Positions 17,624-28,737 of a stretch of 64,000 nt of DNA are shown here, piece after piece. The DNA is from Gordonia aichiensis NBRC 108223 (GTDB taxonomy: Bacteria > Actinomycetota > Actinomycetes > Mycobacteriales > Mycobacteriaceae), in NCBI RefSeq assembly GCF_000332975.1, contig NZ_BANR01000010.1:1-64000 (forward strand). The letters run 5' to 3'. The notes beneath the pieces are model-generated. The model saw only the letters and a list, made by a program, of their open reading frames with translations, had not been told where the DNA came from and did no database searches. Numbering within the stretch: the first letter of the stretch is position 1; each line of letters opens with the position of its first letter. The position numbers and the translations under genes are program-made.

Positions 17624-19860
17624 ACCGCTGACACTCCCGTCTGCTCCGCCTCGATCTCGGCGATCCGGGCCAGGCGGTCACGCATGTCCTCGACCTCATG
17701 AAGCCACTCTTGCCGCGCCGCCGTCACGTCGCCTCCGTCCACTGACTCGATGAGACCGCGATTGTCGGCCAATTTGTATGCCGCGTTGTACAACTCGGTC
17801 GACACCGAGTCCCTGCTCTTGACGACGCCCTGCATCGAGAGCTGTGTACCCAGGCCGAGACAGTCGGAGACGATCTCCTCCTTCTCACGCGCCTCGCTGT
17901 TGAGCTCGACGAGACGGCGAGCCATCACCAGCTGCGCGTCGAAGAAGGGCTGCAACGTGCGTCGTGCGAACAACTCACCCGACATCGCTGCAAAGGTGTC
18001 GTGAAGCCAGGCGGGTGTGGGGCGCACGTGACGCCATTCCGGCGCGATGAGGTCCATTTCGGCGCCGAGTCGGTGCAAGAACTCCTGCTTCGTCGGGAAG
18101 AAGAACTCGAACTTCAACAGATCGCGGATACGCAGGGCTTCTTCTTGCGCTGCGGCCAAACGCGTTTCGCGGTCCGCGTCGATCTCGTTACGGTCGGCTG
18201 CGAACAGTGCCACCTCGACAATGGCCCGATCAACGAAGTGGTGGATCGCGCCGTTGCGGTAGTACGCGGCGATCGCGTGGTTCTCCTCGGCGATCGACCA
18301 GACATCGTCGACTCCCCCGGCGAAGTGTGTGAGCACGCCGGCGTCGGTGAGTTCTTTCAGCGTGGACTTCAGGCCGAGTCCACGACACATCGCGGGGTCC
18401 GGGCCGGGAAGTTCGCGACGCTCGATATAGGACAGCAACGGCCGCAAGATGTCTTCGATCTCCTTGGCCGTGTACGCGCGGTCACCAGCACCCAGGAGTG
18501 CGAACCCCGCCAGTGACGTCGCCGAGATCGGTGTGGCCGCGTTGATCTCGTCCATCACCTTGAAGGCGATCTTCTCCAGCCGCGCAGGGTCGTCGTCACT
18601 GAGCTCGGTGATCGACTCTCTCAATGAGAACGGCTCCCCGAAACGCACCCGCGCCTCACCGAGGTAAGAGCGTTGCGCCTTCGCGTACTTCAGTAGCCAG
18701 GCCATGTCCTCCGGCTTCTTCGTGCCACCGGCGGATTCACGCGCAATGGCGGAGATCTCGTGGAGTTGGTCGTAGACGATGGAGGTGGGCACGACCATCA
18801 CGTCGGCGGTGTCGAGTTGCTCGATGGCGTCCACCACGTACGCCAACAATCCCATCATCGGCGGGCGGAGCTTTCCGGTGCGACTACGCCCGCCCTCGAT
18901 GTACCACTCGAGATTGAACCGCTTCTCGACGATGAATGACAGATAGGCGCGCATCGCGAACTTGTAGATCGGGTCATCGCCGAACTTGCGCCGGATGAAG
19001 ATCACACCGGCCCGCCGTGCGATCGCGGCGATCGGCCACAGTGCGAGATTGTTGCCTCCGAGCACCAGGTTCGGCGGAAAGTCGTGACGGCGCAATGCGT
19101 CTGCGAGAACCAACGTGTCGACGTAGGAGCGATGTGACGGCAGGAACACCAGGCCGTGGGTCTTGTTGAGAGTGCGTAGTTCGCTCAGTGTGTCCAGGTC
19201 TACCGACACGGTCCAGGTGCGCTCGTAGAGCTTTCCGAAGGTCGTGGAGAACACGTCGTCCATCAGGGGGCTCTGTGTTGCGACGAACGTCGACATCTTG
19301 TCGATCGCGTCGGAGATGACCGAGGCAACAGGGCGCCCGAGATCTGCGGCGAGCTTGGCCGCGTTGGCCTGAAAACGCGCCGACGACCCAATCTGCTGCG
19401 CGACGAGTTTGGGCACCTTGTAGCGATCACCGATCAACTGCCGCTCGGCACGTTCGGCCGACAGCGCCGCGGCCAATGCGACGAAGCCGCCGAAATCCTC
19501 ACCTTCGGCCGACGACTGCTCGTGTCGTCGTCGCAGTTCCTCGACCGTTGCGGGTTCGCCCGCCACGACACGGGCGCGGTCGGGTGACCGCTTCTTGATC
19601 GCGCGCTGTCTGAATGCCGGAGGCCTACGCGGATTGGACAGCACCAGTACGTCTGCCACCGACACGCGGCGCTCGCCCTTGCGCATCGGGGGGAGCCAGA
19701 CCACTCGAGCGGGGATCAGGGTCGTGTCGGGGTCGAGTGTCTCGGGGTCCACTTCGTCGAGCGTGCGGACCGGCGCGTCGGGGTGCCTGCTCGACGCCCA
19801 CTCGGTGACGGCCTCGCGTTCGCAGGTCGTTCGAACCTCCGCCAGCACGATTGCAGCCAA
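17620..19860 (-). CDS. plsB: Glycerol-3-phosphate acyltransferase (PlsB2-like)
   Basis: The enzyme makes lysophosphatidate from glycerol-3-phosphate and acyl-CoA or acyl-ACP, the first step of glycerolipid synthesis at the membrane. The 746-residue product contains the acyltransferase motifs HRSYVD (243-248), FIRRKFGDD and EGGRSRTGK, and the long N- and C-terminal helical regions of the PlsB family. The start is TTG at 19860, nine bases after GGAGG. It is the first gene of the operon with plsC and WS/DGAT. Confidence 0.94.
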   Translation of the reverse strand: MAAIVLAEVRTTCEREAVTEWASSRHPDAPVRTLDEVDPETLDPDTTLIPARVVWLPPMRKGERRVSVADVLVLSNPRRPPAFRQRAIKKRSPDRARVVAGEPATVEELRRRHEQSSAEGEDFGGFVALAAALSAERAERQLIGDRYKVPKLVAQQIGSSARFQANAAKLAADLGRPVASVISDAIDKMSTFVATQSPLMDDVFSTTFGKLYERTWTVSVDLDTLSELRTLNKTHGLVFLPSHRSYVDTLVLADALRRHDFPPNLVLGGNNLALWPIAAIARRAGVIFIRRKFGDDPIYKFAMRAYLSFIVEKRFNLEWYIEGGRSRTGKLRPPMMGLLAYVVDAIEQLDTADVMVVPTSIVYDQLHEISAIARESAGGTKKPEDMAWLLKYAKAQRSYLGEARVRFGEPFSLRESITELSDDDPARLEKIAFKVMDEINAATPISATSLAGFALLGAGDRAYTAKEIEDILRPLLSYIERRELPGPDPAMCRGLGLKSTLKELTDAGVLTHFAGGVDDVWSIAEENHAIAAYYRNGAIHHFVDRAIVEVALFAADRNEIDADRETRLAAAQEEALRIRDLLKFEFFFPTKQEFLHRLGAEMDLIAPEWRHVRPTPAWLHDTFAAMSGELFARRTLQPFFDAQLVMARRLVELNSEAREKEEIVSDCLGLGTQLSMQGVVKSRDSVSTELYNAAYKLADNRGLIESVDGGDVTAARQEWLHEVEDMRDRLARIAEIEAEQTGVSAV

Positions 19861-19875
19861 TGCGTTCCCCCTCCG

Positions 19876-19935
19876 TGTTGACGACGCTGGTGGTCGACGC
19901 CGCTGATGGTCGACCCGCGCCGATGAATGGCCGAC
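19876..19935. repeat. Three imperfect direct repeats upstream of plsB
   Basis: GACGCTGGTGGTCGAC, GCCGCTGATGGTCGAC and GCGCCGATGAATGGCCGAC follow one another at about 18-21-bp spacing in the 243-bp region between the divergent plsB and class I fumarase genes. One helical turn is about 10.5 bp, so two-turn spacing would suit a repeated regulator site, but the match is loose. The rest of this intergenic region shows only a possible -10 for the fumarase. Confidence 0.3.
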
Positions 19936-20103
19936 ATCACCGAACCGAATTCAGCGGCGTGAACTGTGACCCACCACACACTAATACCCCTTGTGTTGCA
20001 TGCGCACACCGGGCAACGGTCACGTTCCGGCAGCGGTGGCATGGCCCACATACGGCGACCGGAGAATGTAAGGCCACTGACCGGCCGCGATAGGATCTGC
20101 CGC

Positions 20104-21804
<1,701 letters not shown>

Positions 21805-21889
21805 GCGAGCGGTCTTGCGGCTCGTACTCTTCCGGGCACGGACACCGCACCGCGGCGTCGAGTCGGGCCCCGTCATGATCCCCAGTGCC

Positions 21890-21934
21890 TCTGCCGTACA
21901 CAGGTGCCGGATTCTGCCACCTGTGTACGGCAGA
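21890..21934 (+). terminator. 17-bp perfect inverted repeat between the two fumarase genes
   Basis: TCTGCCGTACACAGGTG (21890-21906) and its exact complement (21918-21934) flank an 11-nt loop. It is followed by CGCGG and not by a U tract. It could terminate the class I fumarase transcript or, since it lies about 80 bp before fumC, act as an operator or a leader structure for fumC. The symmetrical core GTACACAGGTG is also protein-site-like. Confidence 0.5.
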
Positions 21935-22014
21935 CGCGGCCCCACAATCCGCTGCGAGTAGCGTTGATTGAGGTAGTCCTAACCCACCGTCGAGAACCGG
22001 AGGACGAGAGACAG

Positions 22015-23415
22015 ATGGCGCAGCAGCAGTACCGCATCGAGCACGACACCATGGGCGAGGTCAAGGTCCCCGTCGACGCGCTGTGGCGCGCGCAGACACA
22101 GCGCGCCGTCGAGAACTTCCCGATCAGCCACCGTCCGCTCGAGCGGACCCAGATCCGTGCGATGGGCCTACTCAAGGCCGCCTGCGCACAGGTCAACAAG
22201 GATCTCGGACTACTCGACGCGACCAAGGCCGACGCCATCATCGCCGCGGCGAAAGAGATCGCGGACGGCAAGCACGACGACCAGTTCCCCATCGACGTCT
22301 TCCAGACGGGCTCGGGGACCAGCTCCAACATGAACGCCAACGAGGTGATCGCGTCGATCGCGAAGGCGGGCGGCGTCGACGTCCACCCGAACGATGACGT
22401 CAACATGTCGCAGTCGTCGAACGACACATTCCCGACGGCCACCCATGTGGCGGCCACCGAGGCGGTTGTCACCGACCTCATCCCCGCGCTCGACCATCTG
22501 CGACTTGCACTGCTCGCCAAGGCCGAACAGTGGCGTGAGGTGGTCAAGAGCGGCCGCACCCACCTGATGGATGCTGTTCCGGTCACGCTCGGGCAGGAGT
22601 TCAGCGGCTATACCCGCCAGGTGGAGGCCGGAATCGAGCGTCTGGTGGCGACGCTGCCCCGCGTCGGCGAGGTCCCCATCGGTGGAACGGCCGTCGGAAC
22701 CGGGCTCAACGCGCCCGACCACTTCGGCACCAAGGTCGTCGACGAGTTGGTCAGACTGACCGATGTCGACTCGATCACTCTGGCCAAGAACAACTTCGAG
22801 GCACAAGCCGCACGGGACGGTCTTGTCGAGCTGTCGGGTCAGCTCAAGACGATCGCAGTGTCTCTGACCAAAATCGCCAACGACGTCCGCTGGATGGGCT
22901 CGGGTCCATTGACCGGCTTGGCCGAGATCCATCTTCCCGACCTCCAGCCGGGCAGTTCGATCATGCCCGGCAAGGTGAATCCCGTTCTGCCCGAGGCCGT
23001 GACGCAGGTAGCGGCCCAGGTTATCGGCAACGACGCGGCCGTCACCTGGGGCGGCGGTAATGGAGCGTTCGAGCTCAACGTCTATATCCCGATGATGGCG
23101 CGCAACGTGCTCGAATCGCTGAAGCTGCTCGCCAACGTCTCCCGACTGTTCGCCGACCGTTGTATCGCAGGGCTGCAGGCAGACGACGAGCGTCTGCGGA
23201 CTCTGGCCGAGAGCTCCCCGTCGATCGTGACTCCGCTCAACTCGGCCATCGGCTACGAGGAGGCCGCGGCGGTCGCGAAGCAGGCGCTCAAGGAGCACAA
23301 GACGATTCGGCAGACCGTCATCGACCGTGGTCTCGTGCCCGACAAGCTCAGCGAGGAAGAACTCGACAAGCGCCTCGACGTGTTGAAGATGGCCAACCTC
23401 GACCACAAGCGTTGA
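22015..23415 (+). CDS. fumC: Class II fumarate hydratase
   Basis: FumC is the oxygen-stable, cofactor-free fumarase of the TCA cycle. The 466-residue product has the family signatures SGRTHLMDA (active-site His), [12 protein letters not shown] (mobile catalytic loop), and [15 protein letters not shown] near residue 98. The ATG at 22015 follows GGAGGACGAGAG. I recall M. tuberculosis having only this class (Rv1098c) at the equivalent place, so the class I enzyme next door is an addition. Confidence 0.97.
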   Translation: MAQQQYRIEHDTMGEVKVPVDALWRAQTQRAVENFPISHRPLERTQIRAMGLLKAACAQVNKDLGLLDATKADAIIAAAKEIADGKHDDQFPIDVFQTGSGTSSNMNANEVIASIAKAGGVDVHPNDDVNMSQSSNDTFPTATHVAATEAVVTDLIPALDHLRLALLAKAEQWREVVKSGRTHLMDAVPVTLGQEFSGYTRQVEAGIERLVATLPRVGEVPIGGTAVGTGLNAPDHFGTKVVDELVRLTDVDSITLAKNNFEAQAARDGLVELSGQLKTIAVSLTKIANDVRWMGSGPLTGLAEIHLPDLQPGSSIMPGKVNPVLPEAVTQVAAQVIGNDAAVTWGGGNGAFELNVYIPMMARNVLESLKLLANVSRLFADRCIAGLQADDERLRTLAESSPSIVTPLNSAIGYEEAAAVAKQALKEHKTIRQTVIDRGLVPDKLSEEELDKRLDVLKMANLDHKR

Positions 23416-23435
23416 GCCGTCGATAGAGTCGGGCC

Positions 23436-24122
23436 ATGTCCGATCTGACACCCTTCCCGACAGACTGGCACACCGCGCTGGCACTCGTCGCACATCCCGA
23501 CGATCCCGAATACGGGATGGCGGCGGCGGTTGCGAAGTGGACCGACGAGGGTAAACGCGTGGTGTATGCCCTCGCGTCGAGCGGTGAAGTCGGTATCGAA
23601 GGCATGAATGCGGCCGAAGCCGGCCCGCTGCGGGAGGGCGAGCAGCAGACGTCGGCCGCGATTGTCGGCGTCGACGAGGTCGAGTTCTGGGGCTTTCCGG
23701 ACAGCAACATTCGCAACACACCGGAACTGCGCGCTGCGATCGCCGACACCATCAGACGTGTCGATCCGCAGGTGGTGCTCTCACTCTACGGGGGCGCGGA
23801 GTGGGCTCCGGGTAAGCCCAATCAGCGCGACCACATGGAGTTCTCGGCTGCGGTCCTCGACGCCTACGACTCTCTCGGCGGCGACGCCCCCCGGTGGCTG
23901 TTCGAGAACGGTCCGCACCCGACCCATGCGGTCGACGTCACCGACCAGGTCGACATCGCTGTGAAATCCCTTGCTGCGCATCAGGTGTACCTGAGCGTTC
24001 TCGATCCGGACACCCCAGTGGTGGAGCAGGCCCGCGCTCAGGTCGAGGCGATGACCGCGCCGCGCGACGACTTCGGTGGTCGCCGCGCGGCGTGCTTCGA
24101 GCTCAAGCGGGAGCGGGCGTAG
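23436..24122 (+). CDS. PIG-L family deacetylase
   Basis: The 228-residue product has the zinc-binding N-terminal motif AHPDDPEYG (about residues 19-27) and the later DHMEFSAAV metal-ligand region of the LmbE/PIG-L superfamily. Members deacetylate GlcNAc-type substrates, for example MshB and Mca of mycothiol metabolism and detoxification. It is shorter than MshB or Mca (about 290-300 residues), so I do not assign either. TAGAGT lies 6 nt before the ATG, which suggests a leaderless transcript. The gene ends at repeat copy A. Confidence 0.85.
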   Translation: MSDLTPFPTDWHTALALVAHPDDPEYGMAAAVAKWTDEGKRVVYALASSGEVGIEGMNAAEAGPLREGEQQTSAAIVGVDEVEFWGFPDSNIRNTPELRAAIADTIRRVDPQVVLSLYGGAEWAPGKPNQRDHMEFSAAVLDAYDSLGGDAPRWLFENGPHPTHAVDVTDQVDIAVKSLAAHQVYLSVLDPDTPVVEQARAQVEAMTAPRDDFGGRRAACFELKRERA

Positions 24123-24143
24123 TCCACACCGCCGCCCGACAGA

Positions 24144-24203
24144 GTTGGGTCGAATCCGAAAACGTGGGTGCTGTTGCACCCACGCCCTTCGATTCGACCC
24201 AAC
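24144..24203. repeat. Double-hairpin intergenic repeat, copy A
   Basis: GTTGGGTCGAATC (24144-24156) pairs perfectly with 24191-24203. Inside, CGTGGGTGC (24163-24171) pairs perfectly with 24176-24184 around a TGTT loop. The unit sits between the convergent PIG-L and L,D-transpeptidase genes and probably ends transcription from both sides. Its sequence is alignable with copies B (45729-45792) and C (39374-39436). Confidence 0.75.
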
Positions 24204-24227
24204 TTCAGGCCGGCTACTTCTCCAGAG

Positions 24228-25208
24228 CTACTTCGTACCCAGCAGCGTCGGGATGAGGTTGACCAGCTGGGTCAGCAGATCGCTCAATCCCTTGTCGCCC
24301 AGGATGTCCGATACTCCCGGAAGGCTCGGCGAGGCGGGTGTCGTCGGTGACGTCTTCGACGGCGCGGTCGTGGTAGGACCGTCACCCGTCGGGGCCGCTG
24401 CGTTCACACCGATGGTGATCTTCGGATGCTTGGCCGGGTCGAGCCACATGAGGATCTTGCGCATCACGTCACGGTCGATCGCCACACACCCCTGTGTGGG
24501 CTCGCCGTTGGTGACATGGAGGAACATCGCTGACGCCTTGCCGGGCGTGCGTTGCGGGTTGTGCGCGATGTTGACCGCGTAGTCGTACACCGGGCCGGAG
24601 TCGTACAGGTTTTCACTGTCACCCCCCGGACTCTTCGGTGAGTGAACGTGGGTGTTGTAGGTCGGCGACTTCATGTTGGAGTCCCACCAGTCCTGACGGG
24701 TCGCCTGGAAGTACGGCATCTTGGTGCCAGGGTTGGCCTGCCTGCCGAACGCCTGGTCGAGCGCGAAGGTGCCCTCGGGGGTGCGGGGAACGTTGTCCTT
24801 CGGTTCGCCCATACCCTGCGACCCGAGGAACGCCTTGGTGGGACCAAAGGCGGGCTTCCACGTCTTGTCCGCGCCCTTGTCGAACGCGGTCAGCGTCGCG
24901 GTGGTGTCGCTGGCCCTAGGCGCTGTCACCACGATCATCTGGCTGGTGTCCGACGAGGTGGTCCCCGGCGCCGTCGAGCCGTTGCCAGCCAGTTTGTCGA
25001 GGAGCCCGTCCACCGCCGGGATGCCAATCGACGGAAGTGTGGGTGTCGCCGGTCTGGTCGGACTCGTCGGTGTGGTCGGGCTGGTGGGGTTAGTCGAGGT
25101 TCCCGGCGCGGCCAATGCCTGGCCGGTACCGGCAACGATTGCAGCCATCACCGCAATCGCTACAAGTCCCAACAGTCTCATCCGCCTCATCAGTAACTTC
25201 TGCACCAC
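24228..25208 (-). CDS. Secreted L,D-transpeptidase-like (YkuD) protein
   Basis: The 326-residue product has an N-terminal signal peptide (hydrophobic 12-33, ending near ALAAP), a Thr/Pro-rich linker (36-60), a YkuD-like catalytic domain with His231 and Cys241 (HVTNGEPTQGCVA) and a second Thr/Pro-rich segment before a hydrophobic C-terminus. YkuD enzymes make 3-3 cross-links or attach proteins in peptidoglycan. The motif differs from the classical HG-C form, so activity is inferred. The gene can start at GTG 25208 or at ATGs 18 or 27 bases downstream; the last keeps the whole signal peptide. Confidence 0.8.
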   Translation of the reverse strand: MVQKLLMRRMRLLGLVAIAVMAAIVAGTGQALAAPGTSTNPTSPTTPTSPTRPATPTLPSIGIPAVDGLLDKLAGNGSTAPGTTSSDTSQMIVVTAPRASDTTATLTAFDKGADKTWKPAFGPTKAFLGSQGMGEPKDNVPRTPEGTFALDQAFGRQANPGTKMPYFQATRQDWWDSNMKSPTYNTHVHSPKSPGGDSENLYDSGPVYDYAVNIAHNPQRTPGKASAMFLHVTNGEPTQGCVAIDRDVMRKILMWLDPAKHPKITIGVNAAAPTGDGPTTTAPSKTSPTTPASPSLPGVSDILGDKGLSDLLTQLVNLIPTLLGTK

Positions 25209-25391
25209 ACAAGTGTGACAAATGGCAAGGACTCGTGAGTCTCAGGGGGATTACGGTGCTGCACTGATCGGATGACACCGACTGAGAAGACAGCTACTTG
25301 AACATGAACTCAGCCTCATCTACTGTCCTTGGTGACGTAGCGCACACCGCCTGATCCTGGCGCCGCTCACACACCTCGAAGGGGAACACAG

Positions 25392-26351
25392 ATGAGCACT
25401 GTCAATACCGTCACCGGACCGGTGGACTCCGCGGACCTGGGAAGAACGCTCATCCATGAGCACATCTTCGTGGTCGGCGAGGAGTACCGGCAGAACTACC
25501 AGGACGACTGGAACGAGGATCAGAAGATCGCCGACGCGGTTCGCGACCTCACCGAACTCAAGAGTCTCGGCATCGACACGATCTTCGATCCGACCGTCCT
25601 CGGGCTCGGGCGCTACATTCCGCGCATCAAGCAGATCGCCGAGCAGGTCGATCTCAACATCGTCGTGGCAACCGGCCTCTACACGTACAACGACATCCCC
25701 TTCCAGTTCCACTACACCGGGCCCGGTCTGCTGTTCGACGTGGACGAACCACTGGTGGATCTCTTCGTCCGCGACCTCACGAAGGGCATCGCCGACACCG
25801 GGGTCCAGGCATCGTTCCTCAAATGCGCGATCGAGGAGCCCGGCCTGACGCCCGGCGTCGAGCGCGCCATGCGCGCGGTCGGCGCGGCCCACGTACACAC
25901 CGGCGCACCGATCACCGTGCACACCAACCCGCACACCGGGTCCGGACTCGTCGCCCAACGTATTCTCCGCGAGGAGGGCGTCGACCTGACAAAGGTGGTC
26001 ATCGGACATTCCGGCGACTCCACCGATCTCGACTACCTCATGAAGATCGCCGACGAGGGATCGATTCTGGGCATGGACAGGTTCGGACTCGACGTACTAC
26101 TGCCCTTCGACGACCGCATCAACACCATCGTCGAACTCACGAAGCGCGGGTACGCCGATCGAATGGGACTCGCCCACGACGCGTCGTGCTTCATCGACTG
26201 GTTCGATCCGGAGGCCAAGAAGCAGGCCGTCCCCAACTGGAACTACCGGCACATCAGCGAGGATGTCCTACCCGCACTGCGCGAGCGCGGAGTCAGCGAC
26301 GCCGACATCGACACCATGCTCGTCGACGTCCCGCGCCGCTACTTCGAGTGA
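25392..26351 (+). CDS. Phosphotriesterase-family metal hydrolase (probable lactonase)
   Basis: The 319-residue product has the binuclear metal site of the family: HEH (residues 22-24), the Lys of FLKCAIEE (near 145) that would be carbamylated, His in TVHTNPHT, His in IGHSGD and the Asp of AHDASC. Related bacterial proteins hydrolyse lactones or, less often, organophosphates; the substrate is not evident. It is followed 35 bp later by an acyl-CoA ligase on the same strand, so opening of a lactone followed by CoA activation of the acid is a reasonable guess. Confidence 0.85.
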   Translation: MSTVNTVTGPVDSADLGRTLIHEHIFVVGEEYRQNYQDDWNEDQKIADAVRDLTELKSLGIDTIFDPTVLGLGRYIPRIKQIAEQVDLNIVVATGLYTYNDIPFQFHYTGPGLLFDVDEPLVDLFVRDLTKGIADTGVQASFLKCAIEEPGLTPGVERAMRAVGAAHVHTGAPITVHTNPHTGSGLVAQRILREEGVDLTKVVIGHSGDSTDLDYLMKIADEGSILGMDRFGLDVLLPFDDRINTIVELTKRGYADRMGLAHDASCFIDWFDPEAKKQAVPNWNYRHISEDVLPALRERGVSDADIDTMLVDVPRRYFE

Positions 26352-26386
26352 TCGACGCCTCCGCCAGATCTCGACCAAGGACAACC

Positions 26387-27919
26387 ATGGCCAATCCCGT
26401 TGCCGCCCTGTGGAAGGGCGCAGATACCCATCCCGACCGTATCGCCGTGCGCAGCGGCGATCGTATCCTCCGATACGGCGAACTACGCGACCGAATAGCG
26501 CGCAGCGCAGCGCATTTCGCCGGTCTCGGCATCACTCCGGGCGATCGGGTTCTCCTCGTGGCCCCGTCGATTCCCGAGTTCGTCATCGCGTACTACGGAC
26601 TCCACACGATCGGTGCCACCGTCATCACGGTCAACACGATGTCGACCACTCACGAGATCGACTACGTGGTCGACGATTCCGGAACGTCACTGATCGTCGC
26701 GTGGCAGGAGTCCGCGGCAGCAGCCGATCTCGTCGCGACCGAGCACGGCATACCGTTCGTCGAGGTCCGACCATTCGAAGACGATGCGAGCGCGGATGGA
26801 CCGTCGGTCGACACATTCGTCGAACGCGACGAGAACGACACCGCGGTCATCCTGTACACCTCCGGAACGACCGGGAAGCCCAAGGGTGCACAGCTGAGTA
26901 TCGCCAACGTCAACGCGGCGCCGATCGCGTTCCGACCGGCACTGCGCCTCGGGGACGAAGAGCGCTGGGCCACCGCACTTCCACTGTTCCACTGCTTCGG
27001 CCAGGTTGTCGTCATGCACAATGCGCTATCGTGGGGCGGCAGTTTGTCCCTGCTCTCCCCTTTTGCGCCTGTCGAGTTCATGAACCGCCTGCGCGACGAA
27101 CGTGTCACCATCGCCTGTGGCGTCCCGACGATGTGGAATGCGATGCTGCAGAGCGCATCCGGATATGCTCCGACGGATTTCGAGGACCTACGGCTGGCGT
27201 GTTCGGGCGGGGCGTCGATGCCCGGAGAAGTGATCCGTGCGTTCGCCGACAAGTTCGGGTGTGCGATCCTCGAGGGCTACGGCCTCACCGAGACCGCAGG
27301 CACCGCCACGTTCCGCAACCTCGACGGTGCGCCGAAGGTCGGGACAGTGGGAACAGCGTTGCCGGGCTTCACGATCGAGGTACGTGACCCTGACGGCACA
27401 CCGCTGCGCGACGACGAGGTCGGTGAGATCTTCATCAAGGGACCGACGGTGATGACGGGCTACTGGAACCGACCGGAAGCCACGGCTTCGGAACTGATCG
27501 ACGGATGGCTCCGGACAGGCGACATCGGCTCGATGGACACTGAAGGCGACGTTCGGATCATCGACCGCGCAAAGGATCTCATCATCCGCGGCGGGTACAA
27601 CGTGTACCCGCGCGAGGTCGAGGAAGTGCTCTACACCCACCCCGACATCGTCGAGGTCGCCGTGGTGGGTGTGCCAGATTCTCATTACGGCGAGGAGATC
27701 GCCGCGGTGATCGCTGTTCGGTCCGGCGCCACTCTGACCACCGATACCCTGCGAGAGTGGGCGAAGGAACGGCTCAGCGCCTACAAGGTGCCGCGCATCG
27801 TCCACGTCGTCGATGAACTCCCGAAAGGTGCGACCGGCAAGATCCTCAAGCGAGCGATCGACCGCGATTCGCTGCGAGAACTCAGCTCGAGCGGCTCGGG
27901 TACACCACGACGTCGATGA
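26387..27919 (+). CDS. Acyl-CoA ligase (fatty-acid or aromatic-acid CoA synthetase)
   Basis: The 510-residue product is an ANL-superfamily adenylating enzyme: P-loop-like YTSGTTGKPKG (about 167-177), the GYGLTET motif, the TGD hinge (WLRTGDIG), RxxxxIxxxGYNVYPREVEE and the catalytic lysine in PKGATGKILKR. It converts a carboxylic acid to its CoA thioester. The ATG at 26387 follows AAGGA; the in-frame codons upstream are antisense-type sequence over the lactonase gene and not a fusion. The substrate is unknown, probably medium-chain or hydroxy acids made by the preceding hydrolase. Confidence 0.92.
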   Translation: MANPVAALWKGADTHPDRIAVRSGDRILRYGELRDRIARSAAHFAGLGITPGDRVLLVAPSIPEFVIAYYGLHTIGATVITVNTMSTTHEIDYVVDDSGTSLIVAWQESAAAADLVATEHGIPFVEVRPFEDDASADGPSVDTFVERDENDTAVILYTSGTTGKPKGAQLSIANVNAAPIAFRPALRLGDEERWATALPLFHCFGQVVVMHNALSWGGSLSLLSPFAPVEFMNRLRDERVTIACGVPTMWNAMLQSASGYAPTDFEDLRLACSGGASMPGEVIRAFADKFGCAILEGYGLTETAGTATFRNLDGAPKVGTVGTALPGFTIEVRDPDGTPLRDDEVGEIFIKGPTVMTGYWNRPEATASELIDGWLRTGDIGSMDTEGDVRIIDRAKDLIIRGGYNVYPREVEEVLYTHPDIVEVAVVGVPDSHYGEEIAAVIAVRSGATLTTDTLREWAKERLSAYKVPRIVHVVDELPKGATGKILKRAIDRDSLRELSSSGSGTPRRR

Positions 27920-27969
27920 GATCCTCGTCGAGATCAATCCAGTAGTGCAGGCACCGTTGCCGGGCGGGG

Positions 27970-28665
27970 CTACGCGCGATCGGGGCGTCGGACTCCGATC
28001 GCATTGACCCACAGCCGCGTGGCGGTGTCGACCATCGCGTCCACGTCGGACGGTTCGCCGCCGACGATGAACGCCTGGTAGGCCATTCGCGACACCATGC
28101 CCGACAGCGCCGCTGCGGCGGCTACTGCGTCGAGATCGGGATCGGCGATGCCACGCTCCTGCAGTTCCCTGATGTGCCGTGCGTTGCGCTCGACGAACAC
28201 CAGGCTGCGTTGCCGGCGCTTCTCGCGGAACTCCGCCATCGTCGACGACACCTGCTCGAGGACCAGTCGCAATCCCGCGTTGCGCCGGTATGCCTCGAAA
28301 TACGCCCGATTGGCGGCAGCGAGGATCTCGGTCGGGTCGTCCTCCGAGCCGGGCTCCACATGGGGAAAGCCCGGATGCAGCATGTCCTGATGCGCCTCGG
28401 CGAGCACCGCGTCGAGTATCTCTTCCTTGCTGTCGAAGTAGGTGTAGAACGATCCGATCGAGCACTGCGCCTCGGTCGTGATGTCGGTGAGCCTGGAGTC
28501 GGCGAACCCGTCACGCTCGAACACCGTGCGCGCCGCCGACACCAGGGAGGCGCGCGTCCTCTCCCCGCGTGCGGTGAGCGGCTTGCGCACGGTGGAACCA
28601 GACGCGACCGACGGCACCTCCAGCGCGGTGTCGGGCGCGGCCTTCTCGTCGGTCTCGGCGCTCAT
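27970..28665 (-). CDS. TetR-family transcriptional regulator
   Basis: The 231-residue product has a TetR helix-turn-helix at about residues 35-80 (RASLVSAARTVFERDGFADS then IGSFYTYFDSKEEIL) and a helical ligand-binding C-terminus. The ATG at 28665 has GAGGAG six bases before it and is preferred to the GTG thirty bases upstream. It lies between the convergent acyl-CoA ligase and the kinase-like/acyl-CoA dehydrogenase genes, so it probably controls one or both of these acyl-CoA clusters. Regulators of this type usually respond to acyl-CoA or the free acid. Confidence 0.92.
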   Translation of the reverse strand: MSAETDEKAAPDTALEVPSVASGSTVRKPLTARGERTRASLVSAARTVFERDGFADSRLTDITTEAQCSIGSFYTYFDSKEEILDAVLAEAHQDMLHPGFPHVEPGSEDDPTEILAAANRAYFEAYRRNAGLRLVLEQVSSTMAEFREKRRQRSLVFVERNARHIRELQERGIADPDLDAVAAAAALSGMVSRMAYQAFIVGGEPSDVDAMVDTATRLWVNAIGVRRPDRA

Positions 28666-28737
28666 CGGATTCTCCTCGGCGATCTCGGGGCTCACCTCGC
28701 GGTTGGCCCGACAGTCGGATCGATCAACGGTATCGGT

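Noticed and set aside
22210-23721. Minus-strand frame of 503 codons
   Set aside because: It is antisense to fumC and the PIG-L gene and has Arg/Asp-rich shadow composition.
23436-24122. MshB or Mca of mycothiol metabolism
   Set aside because: The PIG-L protein is 60-70 residues shorter than either and lacks neighbouring mycothiol genes.
25823-27919. Fusion of a second domain to the acyl-CoA ligase
   Set aside because: The upstream part is an alternative frame of the phosphotriesterase-like gene; the ligase has its own ATG and ribosome site at 26387.
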